Below, one piece after another: positions 34,021 to 40,410 of a DNA stretch of 43,550 nt (its first letter is position 1; each line of letters opens with the position of its first letter). The stretch is from assembly GCA_024275635.1 (NCBI GenBank), contig JAJRYT010000034.1, positions 1-43,550 of the forward strand. The letters run 5' to 3'. The stretch comes from Chloroflexota bacterium (GTDB lineage: Bacteria > Chloroflexota > Anaerolineae > Promineifilales > Promineifilaceae). The notes under the pieces are model-generated. The model was not told the DNA's origin and searched no databases. It saw only the letters and a list, made by a program, of their open reading frames with translations. The translations under genes were made by a program, and so were the position numbers.

Positions 34021-37000
34021 TTATGAGCGCGGCGCGGCTCTGTGCAGGGCTATCGTAACCGATTGATCGCCGACAGTTATTGTTTCCTCGTAGGCGGCGT
34101 CGGGCAGAGGAACGGCCGTCATCGTCAACGTTAATGTCTCTTGTTTAATATAATCGGCGTAATTCACCAGGGCGGCGGCCACATCGCCCGCCGCTTCATA
34201 CGACAAATCAATTCGGTCCGAAATCTCCAGACCGGCATCTTTACGCATATTGTTGATTGCCCGTACTAGATCGCGGGCATATCCTTCCTGCGCCAGTTCC
34301 GGCGTCAGTTCGGTGTCTATGGCTACCGTGACCCCCTTGTCGCTGGCTACCGCCAGGCCGCCGCGCGATTCCGTCTGCACCAGCACATCCTCACTGCCCA
34401 GCGTAATCGTTTGCCCATCCACCAACAGCGTCAATGCTTCGCCTGCCTGAAGCGTCCGGGCGGCCACAGCCGGATCGAGAGCCAGCAACGCCTGCCGCAC
34501 TTTCGGGAACAGCTTACCAAACTTCGGTCCCAGGATGCGGTTGTTGGGCATCAACTTATAGTTGACTAGGTCGCCTACTTCCGATACCACCTCTATTTCT
34601 TTGACGTTGATCTCTTCTTTGAGGACATCGGCCAATTCCACCAGGTTATCTTGTTCCTCCTGGGTGGCAACATTGACGCGGGCTTTAGAAAGCGGCTGCC
34701 GCAGCTTGATGTCGGCGGCGCTGCGGGCCGAACGGCCGAGGCTGGCGGCGGTGATGGCTAACCGCATCTTGTCGAGCAGATGATGGTCCAATTCGTCGGC
34801 GTCGGCTGCCGGGTAAAGGGTGTGATGGACGCTGGCCGGCGCATCCGGATCAACGCCGCGCACCAGGTTTTGGTACATTGCTTCGGTAGTGAAGGGGATG
34901 AAGGGGGCCAGCAGTTTGATGAACTCAACCAGCGCCTGGCGCAGGGTGGCATAAGCGGCATTTTTGTCGTCGTCGGCCTCGCTCTTCCAGAAACGGCGGC
35001 GGGAGCGGCGCACGTACCAGTTAGAAACGTCATCCAGCAGCGCATCCAGGCGCTGGGTCGCTTTTTCGGAATCGAAGCTGTCCAAGGCGGCGCGGACGGA
35101 TACGGCCGTTTCCTTCACCCGCTCCAAAACCCATCTATCCAACTCGGCGTGGGCGACGATGGGGGATTGATGATTGATGATTGATGATTGATGATTGATG
35201 ATTGATGATTGATGATTGACTTCCGAATCATCAATCTTTAATCTTTGATCTTCATCAGGGTCCCATCCATCCAAATTCGCATACGTCACAAAAAATGAAT
35301 ATACATTCCACAACGGGATCAGGAAACGGCGGCGCATATCATCGCCGATATGGTAGCCAAAACGCAGGTCTTGCTCTGGCTTGCAGCTAGCATACAACCA
35401 GCGCATTGTATCCGCGCCCATGGTATCGGCCGCTTCGTTAAACTCGATCATATTGCCCCAGGATTTGTGCATTTCACGGCCGTCTTCGGCATAAAGGGTG
35501 GCGTAGCTAAACAGATTCTTGAACGGGCCGACGCCGTCGGCCATGAGCGTACTTTGGGCCAGCAAACTGTAAAACCAGTTGCGGAACTGGCCGGGGAAAC
35601 TTTCGCTGATCCAGTCAGCCGGGTACCATTTCTCCCAATACGCCCGGTCGGTGCTGTAATGGGTGGTGCTGATGCCCACGATCCCCGCATCTAGCCATGG
35701 ATTACCGACATCCGTGATCCGCGACACCGGCTCGCCGCAGGCCGGGCAGGCGATTTTTACAGCGTCAATGTAAGGTCGGTGTGGGGTGTGTCCTTCGAAA
35801 TTCTCCCAGCCAGCCACGGCGCGTTCTTTCAACTCTTCACGGCTGCCCACCACATGGAAGCGACCACAGGCCGGACATTCAAAAATGGGCAGCGCCAGAC
35901 CGTAATATCGTTTCTTGGAAATCATCCAGTCATGCATATTCCGCAGCCAGTCCATTTCCCGGTCATACCCAAAACTGGGATACCAATTAGCCTGGTTGAC
36001 CGAATCCATGATTTGGTAGCGGAAACTGGCCGCCTTTTCTGCTGACGTCACCTCTTCGTAGGGCTTGTCATACAACTCGCCCATGTTGATAAACCATTCA
36101 TCCACCAGCCGGTAAACCAGTTCGTTGCCGCAGCGCCAGCAGTGAGGGTAGCGGTGAGCATAACGTTGTTTGCGGTAGTAGAAACCTTTTTCACTTAAAT
36201 TCTCGAAGATAGCCGGCGCCACATCATGGGCAGATTGGCCGGTGAGCCAGTCGAACCCCTCGATATAGATGCCGTTTTCATCTAATGGGGCGATGACGGG
36301 CAGATCGAATTCTTTACTCAGGGCAAAGTCTTCAGCGCCGCAGCCGGGGGCGATGTGAACGATGCCCGTCCCTTCATCTTCCCCCACCTCCTTCCAGGCA
36401 ATGACCCGGTGAGTGTAATCTTTTTCGGCGAAGGCTTCTTTCGCCGCCGGTAGTTCATCGAAGGGGCCAGTATATTCCCAGCCAAGCATTGCTTTACCCG
36501 GCAGTTTGTCCACGACGGTATTGGCTTTGCCAATGAGGGTGTTTTTCATTGCGCCTTCGGCCAGGTAATACGTCCAGTCATCTGCAGCCTGAACTTTGAC
36601 GTAAGTCAGTTCAGGGCCGACGGCCGCAGCCACATTGCTGGTGAGCGTCCAGGGCGTTGTTGTCCAGACCAGCAGCGCTTCCTTTTCTGAAACCCGAAGG
36701 GTCTTCGAAGACCCTTCGGGTTTTGAGACAAGCGGAAAGCGTACAAAAACCGACTCATGCGTCACTTCCTGGTAGCCTTCGGTAACGATCTCATGCTGGC
36801 TGATGCCGGTGCCGCAGCGAGCGCACCAGGGCATGACGTCATGCCCCTTGTACACCCACCCTTTTTCAAAGCATCTCTTGAGAAAGGCCCAAATCTGGTA
36901 ATTATTTTCATTACTGAATGTGAAGTAAGAACCGCCTAACTGGGGCATGCCTAACAGCCCGACGATCTGTTCGACGGTATCGGTGACCGGCCCCTCCGGC

Positions 37001-37521
37001 CCCTGGACAGTGATGGTTTGCATCGGGTCCTCGACGAGTTTGTCACGCAGCATGCGCAGCATGTCGGTATCGTTCCAGTACATCCAGTAACCCAGACGTT
37101 GGGACTGCTCCGTTTGTATGGCGGCGAAGTTGAGCACCTGATGTTTACATTCGTTGGTGAACTTTGCCAGCCCGAACTTCTCGATCTCCCGCTTGCTGTT
37201 GAAGCCGAGCCGCTTTTCGACGTTAACTTCGACCCATAACCCCTGGCAGTCAAACCCGTTTTGCCAGCGCTGGTTTTTGCCCAGCATGGCCTGGTAGCGC
37301 TGGTAGAGGTCTTTGTAGGTGCGGCCCCAGGCGTGGTGGGCGCCCATGGGGTTGTTGGCGGTGATGGGGCCGTCAATGAAGCTGAAGATGCCATATTCTT
37401 TTTCGGTTTTGGCGCGCAAGCGGCGCAGTTCGTTAAAGGCGTCGGTCTCCCGCCAGAATTCGAGAATTTCCTGCTCCAAAGCTACAAAATCCACTTTGTT
37501 GGGTACGTCTTTGAATGTCAT
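34021..37521 (-). CDS. ileS: isoleucyl-tRNA synthetase with two in-frame repeat insertions
   Basis: A 1166-residue class I synthetase charging tRNA-Ile. Present are the HIGH-type motif HHAWGR (residues 62-67), the CP1 editing domain with LLVWTTTPWTLTSN, several CxxC zinc pairs (CARCG, CWRCG, CPACG twice) and a KMSKS-position motif that reads REMHKSWGN (about 682). A C-terminal anticodon-binding domain follows. Two stretches look foreign. Residues about 265-279 (SKPEGSSKTLRVSEK) are encoded by a perfect 34-bp palindrome at 36690-36723. Residues about 765-787 repeat INHQSSI, encoded by 7-bp DNA repeats at 35166-35219. The frame stays open through both. A ribosome site GGAAGGA precedes the ATG. 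It lies 60 bp after the unknown gene and is probably the third gene of the T-box unit. Confidence 0.95.
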   Translation of the reverse strand: MTFKDVPNKVDFVALEQEILEFWRETDAFNELRRLRAKTEKEYGIFSFIDGPITANNPMGAHHAWGRTYKDLYQRYQAMLGKNQRWQNGFDCQGLWVEVNVEKRLGFNSKREIEKFGLAKFTNECKHQVLNFAAIQTEQSQRLGYWMYWNDTDMLRMLRDKLVEDPMQTITVQGPEGPVTDTVEQIVGLLGMPQLGGSYFTFSNENNYQIWAFLKRCFEKGWVYKGHDVMPWCARCGTGISQHEIVTEGYQEVTHESVFVRFPLVSKPEGSSKTLRVSEKEALLVWTTTPWTLTSNVAAAVGPELTYVKVQAADDWTYYLAEGAMKNTLIGKANTVVDKLPGKAMLGWEYTGPFDELPAAKEAFAEKDYTHRVIAWKEVGEDEGTGIVHIAPGCGAEDFALSKEFDLPVIAPLDENGIYIEGFDWLTGQSAHDVAPAIFENLSEKGFYYRKQRYAHRYPHCWRCGNELVYRLVDEWFINMGELYDKPYEEVTSAEKAASFRYQIMDSVNQANWYPSFGYDREMDWLRNMHDWMISKKRYYGLALPIFECPACGRFHVVGSREELKERAVAGWENFEGHTPHRPYIDAVKIACPACGEPVSRITDVGNPWLDAGIVGISTTHYSTDRAYWEKWYPADWISESFPGQFRNWFYSLLAQSTLMADGVGPFKNLFSYATLYAEDGREMHKSWGNMIEFNEAADTMGADTMRWLYASCKPEQDLRFGYHIGDDMRRRFLIPLWNVYSFFVTYANLDGWDPDEDQRLKIDDSEVNHQSSIINHQSSIINHQSPIVAHAELDRWVLERVKETAVSVRAALDSFDSEKATQRLDALLDDVSNWYVRRSRRRFWKSEADDDKNAAYATLRQALVEFIKLLAPFIPFTTEAMYQNLVRGVDPDAPASVHHTLYPAADADELDHHLLDKMRLAITAASLGRSARSAADIKLRQPLSKARVNVATQEEQDNLVELADVLKEEINVKEIEVVSEVGDLVNYKLMPNNRILGPKFGKLFPKVRQALLALDPAVAARTLQAGEALTLLVDGQTITLGSEDVLVQTESRGGLAVASDKGVTVAIDTELTPELAQEGYARDLVRAINNMRKDAGLEISDRIDLSYEAAGDVAAALVNYADYIKQETLTLTMTAVPLPDAAYEETITVGDQSVTIALHRAAPRS
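35166..35219. repeat. 7-bp tandem array inside the ileS coding region
   Basis: Unit attgatg repeats 7.7 times. Because 3 x 7 bp = 21 bp, it encodes a 7-residue period (INHQSSI) on the minus strand. Single-unit changes would shift the ileS frame; only changes by three units keep it. A partial inverse copy (aatcatcaat) lies 9 bp further at 35226-35235. Confidence 0.9.
36690..36723. repeat. 34-bp perfect palindrome inside the ileS coding region
   Basis: The arms extend 17 bp each way from the centre at 36706/36707 (ttcgaa core, outer sequence aaacccgaaggg). In protein terms it inserts about 12 residues just before EALLVWTTTPWTLTSN, in the editing-domain region. Such hairpins are normally intergenic; similar aagggtttt/cgaaggg hairpins lie after the PIG-L gene and after ileS. 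Confidence 0.9.
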
Positions 37522-37581
37522 AAGTTTTCCTTCCGCGTAAAACGTGATACTTTCTTACTGTCGATGAATCCCGGCAGTTGA

Positions 37582-38298
37582 TTATCGTTTGGTTTTGCTG
37601 CCGGGGTTGGTAATTCGTTGGTATTGAATGTGACGGACGGCAACGGCCGTTAACCCATCCTCTCTCACCATCTTAACCGGACGGCCGTCGTCTTGCCGCA
37701 GATACACCATGCGCTCACGGCCGTTCCAGGCTACCCGTCGGGGACTGACCCACACTTTTTGCCCGGCCACGTTCTCCTCCACGAAATCGGTGATGGCCAT
37801 GTAACGGGTCAGTTCCACCCGCGCGACGGCCAGCGTATCTGGGCCGCCGGCAACGCTGTTGAGCGCGGCCGCCGGGATGGTGACGACGCCGGGCAGCTGC
37901 GCCGCCAGCCCCAGCCCTTCGGCCGACGGGAACCAGAAGCCGTATCCGGCTGGCATTTTCAGCGTTTCGCTTTCGCTGACGCCGTTCACTTCCCGGCTGG
38001 CAGTGACGGTTTCGGGGTCAAGCAGGACGTCGCCGCGCACCTGTATGCCACTGCCCCAGAAACGGTATTTCAGCCGCTCGATACGGCCGTCTTCGTTCAG
38101 CAGGGCATGGTACAAATATGTGTGTCCCGATTCCGCGTCACGGGCGTCCAAATCCACCCGCAAAAAACGGTAGCCAGCGGCCGCTTCTGTCAGCCGCCAA
38201 TGCTCGACCGCGCCGGTGGCACGGCCGTCCCGCTCATACCGCCACATCCCGGCCGCTAACAATTTTTCATAAGGTTGTTCTTTAATGATGAAGCGCAT
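37582..38298 (-). CDS. conserved-looking protein of unknown function
   Basis: A 238-residue protein I do not recognise. It has no signal peptide or membrane segment. The sequence is rich in beta-type stretches (GYRFLRVDLDAR, TYLYHALLNEDGRIERLKYR, VWVSPRRVAWNGRERMVYLR), suggesting a beta-barrel-like ligand-binding fold. It lies between alaX and ileS on the same strand, 78 bp after alaX, so it should share the T-box leader's control. A role linked to translation or amino-acid supply is only inferred from position. A simple repeat abuts its start codon and no ribosome site is visible. Confidence 0.7.
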   Translation of the reverse strand: MRFIIKEQPYEKLLAAGMWRYERDGRATGAVEHWRLTEAAAGYRFLRVDLDARDAESGHTYLYHALLNEDGRIERLKYRFWGSGIQVRGDVLLDPETVTASREVNGVSESETLKMPAGYGFWFPSAEGLGLAAQLPGVVTIPAAALNSVAGGPDTLAVARVELTRYMAITDFVEENVAGQKVWVSPRRVAWNGRERMVYLRQDDGRPVKMVREDGLTAVAVRHIQYQRITNPGSKTKR

Positions 38299-38300
38299 GA

Positions 38301-38363
38301 TTAAAGATTGATGATTGATGATTGATGATTAAAGATAAATCGGTGGGCACAATCTTTAATCAT
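38301..38363. repeat. 7-bp repeat plus inverted repeat between alaX and the unknown gene
   Basis: Units of attgatg (38307-38327) are followed by a perfect 12-bp stem, atgattaaagat (38325-38336) with atctttaatcat (38352-38363). The same unit forms the array inside ileS about 3 kb away, so the two probably share an origin. Confidence 0.75.
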
Positions 38364-38376
38364 TAATCTTCAATCT

Positions 38377-39087
38377 TTATTCCTCAAGCTCAACATAAAT
38401 CCGCTTGTTGATTTTGCCTTTGCTCTTGTAATTGACGATTCGCATCCGGCCCACTTCGCCGGTGTTGGCGACGTGCGTGCCGCCGTCGGCTTGCAAATCC
38501 AACCCAACCAGTTCCACTGTGCGCACTTCGGTGATACCTTCCGGCAGTAGGTTGATTTTGGTGCGAATCAGGTCAGGAATCTGGAACGCTTCTTCGCGGG
38601 GCAAGATTTGCACCCGTGTTTCCCGCGCGGCGGCGACTTCGACGTTAACCGCTTTTTCGATCTCGGCGACCAATTCCTGCCGCATCGTCTCAAACTCAAA
38701 ATCCATCCGCCCTTTGAGCGGCTCCATGGCGCCGCCGGTGACTTGCGCCCCGTAGTCGCGCCAGATGACGCCGCAAAGAATGTGCATGGCGGTGTGGGTG
38801 CGCATGAGTTGGTAGCGTCGTTCCCAATCGAGGTGCCCGGACACGGCCGTGCCCCCCCCAGGCAGTTCCCCATCTATAAAATGCGCCACCTGGCCGCCCA
38901 CCTTCTTCACCTTCGTCACATCCCAGGTCTGTCCGCCGGCCGTCAGCGTGCCCACATCATTCGGCTGGCCACCGCCGCCGGGATAAAACGCCGTCCGATC
39001 CAGAACCACGCCGCCCTCAACCTGCGCCGTCACCGTTGCCTCAAACGCCTTCAAATACGCATCTGTCAAGTACAACATTTCACTCAT
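38377..39087 (-). CDS. alaX: AlaX-type alanyl-tRNA editing protein
   Basis: A 236-residue free-standing editing domain homologous to the AlaRS C-terminal part, which hydrolyses mischarged Ser- or Gly-tRNA-Ala. It shows FYPGGGGQPNDVGTL (the glycine-rich AlaX start), the HxxxH zinc motif in RTHTAMHILCG, and DGGTHVANTGEVG (the second metal site; Asp replaces the Cys of CGGTHV in AlaRS, as in many AlaX proteins). It is the first gene behind a T-box leader. SD GAGGGA precedes the ATG AGT GAA start. Confidence 0.92.
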   Translation of the reverse strand: MSEMLYLTDAYLKAFEATVTAQVEGGVVLDRTAFYPGGGGQPNDVGTLTAGGQTWDVTKVKKVGGQVAHFIDGELPGGGTAVSGHLDWERRYQLMRTHTAMHILCGVIWRDYGAQVTGGAMEPLKGRMDFEFETMRQELVAEIEKAVNVEVAAARETRVQILPREEAFQIPDLIRTKINLLPEGITEVRTVELVGLDLQADGGTHVANTGEVGRMRIVNYKSKGKINKRIYVELEE

Positions 39088-39113
39088 TACTCATCCCTCA
39101 ATCCTCATCACTC

Positions 39114-39151
39114 AAAACAAAAACGCCCTCGTCCACAATGGGACAAAGGCG
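39114..39151 (-). terminator. intrinsic terminator of the T-box leader
   Basis: On the minus strand an 11-bp stem (39141-39151 with 39124-39134, with two or more G-U pairs) is followed by TTTTTGTTTT (39114-39123). It lies directly downstream of the T-box sequence, as required for the terminator/antiterminator switch. Confidence 0.85.
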
Positions 39152-39417
39152 CAAATCCTTCGCGGTACCACCCAAATTCCTGACGCACAGTCAGGCGCTC
39201 TATTCGACGACGGCAGTTCGTTACTGCCTATCATCTCGCCCCGGTAACGTGGGGAATTCCGGCTGAGTCTACTCACTAATTACCAATGACGAATAACTAA
39301 TTTTCGGTCAGCAGCTCCAGAGGGATTTTCGGCCGGTCGTCTGTGCCTGACTTCCACCGCCTCAGGCTCGCTTGCCAGACAAATGCCAGCTTACTCGTCT
39401 CTATCACAGCTTTTTGT
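39114..39417 (-). promoter_or_regulatory. T-box riboswitch, probable Ile (AUC) specifier
   Basis: The minus strand carries the conserved T-box GGGTGGTACCGCG (39161-39173) that pairs with the tRNA acceptor end, followed by a terminator with a T-run. Upstream is a stem I domain with an AGTA loop-E strand (39392-39395), a GCGAG/GGTGGAA-type distal loop, and the opposing GAA strand in CCGAAAATCCC. The triplet placed as specifier is AUC (39324-39326), read by tRNA-Ile. Alternatives offset by 1-2 nt would be Asn or Ser codons. An uncharged tRNA would stabilise the antiterminator and allow transcription of alaX, the unknown gene and probably ileS. Confidence 0.85.
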
Positions 39418-39433
39418 TAATAGATTGGTGAGC

Positions 39434-39462
39434 ATTATGCCAAAATGAGGGGGGAATGTCAA
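39434..39462 (-). promoter_or_regulatory. promoter of the T-box transcript
   Basis: On the minus strand TTGACA (39457-39462) and CATAAT (39434-39439) are 17 bp apart, placing the start of transcription around 39427, just ahead of stem I. Confidence 0.75.
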
Positions 39463-39532
39463 ACAGAGTTTGCAAGTGGCAAGTTTGCAAGTGTGCCCCA
39501 ATCTGAAGACTCGCATACGCGCATACGCGCAC

Positions 39533-39538
39533 TATAAT
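39533..39538 (+). promoter_or_regulatory. -10 box of a probably leaderless rlmA-like transcript
   Basis: TATAAT (39533-39538) ends only 7 nt before the ATG at 39546, so transcription would begin at or next to the start codon. No ribosome site fits in between. A short direct repeat (gcatacgc twice) lies where the -35 region is expected, and I see no clear TTGACA. Confidence 0.55.
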
Positions 39539-39545
39539 TGCACAG

Positions 39546-40410
39546 ATGAACGCTGATCACCCCAAGCCGTGTGTACGGCCGTTAACCTGTCCTGTTTGTC
39601 ATTTGCCCCTGGAACAATCGGGGCGCGTGCTCCGATGCGCCGGAGGCCACGCTTTCGATATAGCCCGCGAAGGATACGTCAACTTGATGACGGGGCACAA
39701 ACGGCCCAAAATTTTGGGCGATGACAAGGTGATGCTGCGGGCACGACGGCGATTTTTGGAAAACGGCCGTTACGCACCGTTATCAGAAGCTGTCAACCAG
39801 ATTGTATTGGCCCATTTGGTTGGGGAACGGGGGGAGGAAACGGCCGTACTCGACATCGGCTGCGGCGAAGGGTATTACCTGGGTCGCTTACAGCAGCAGT
39901 TACCCGGCAATATTTGTTCATTTGGTCTGGACGCAGCCAAAGAAGCGGCCCGGCTGGCCGCCAAAAAAATACCCCGCGGCTCGTTTCCTCGTCGCCGACG
40001 TGAACGGCCGCATCCCTTTTGCCGACCAATCCCTGCAAGCGTTGCTCAACATTTTCGCGCCGCGCCATCCGGCCGAATTTGCCCGCATCGCCGCTCCTGA
40101 CGCGCTCCTGCTCATTGTCATTCCCCAACCCGGCCATTTACGCGAACTGCGGGAAGCGTTTGGTTTGTTGGCTATTGAACCGGAGAAAAGGCGGCGGGTG
40201 ATCGATCAATTAAACGGCCGTTTCGCCCTCCAACACAGCCGCTCATTAACCATTGAACTAAACCTGACCCAACCCGATCTGGCCGATTTGGTACAGATGA
40301 CCCCCAATTACTGGCATCTTACGCCCACAAAACAGGCCCAACTTCAGGCCCTGGCCCGGCTCCAAACGGCCGCGCAATTTGAACTCCTGATGTTTACAAG
40401 AGTTGACTAG
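39546..40410 (+). pseudogene. RlmA-like 23S rRNA (guanine-N1) methyltransferase, frameshifted
   Basis: Two frames together make one protein of about 287 residues. The first (from ATG 39546) has the N-terminal zinc finger CPVCHLPLEQSGRVLRCAGG with the following H, GYVNLMTGHKRPKILGD, and the SAM site VLDIGCGEGYYL. The second continues with RFLVADVNGRIPFADQSLQA and LVQMTPNYWHLTPTKQA, typical of the RlmA/TlrB family, which methylates 23S rRNA near G745/G748. The frames meet at a run of seven A (39963-39969); six would give a continuous reading frame (AAKKYPAARF). A sequencing error, a real mutation or slippage on the A-run can all explain it. The stop codon shares CTAG with the stop of the convergent glyS gene. 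Confidence 0.8.

Noticed and set aside
34021..37521. ileS as a pseudogene because of its repeat insertions
   Set aside because: The frame is open over 1166 codons with all domains present, and both insertions keep the frame.
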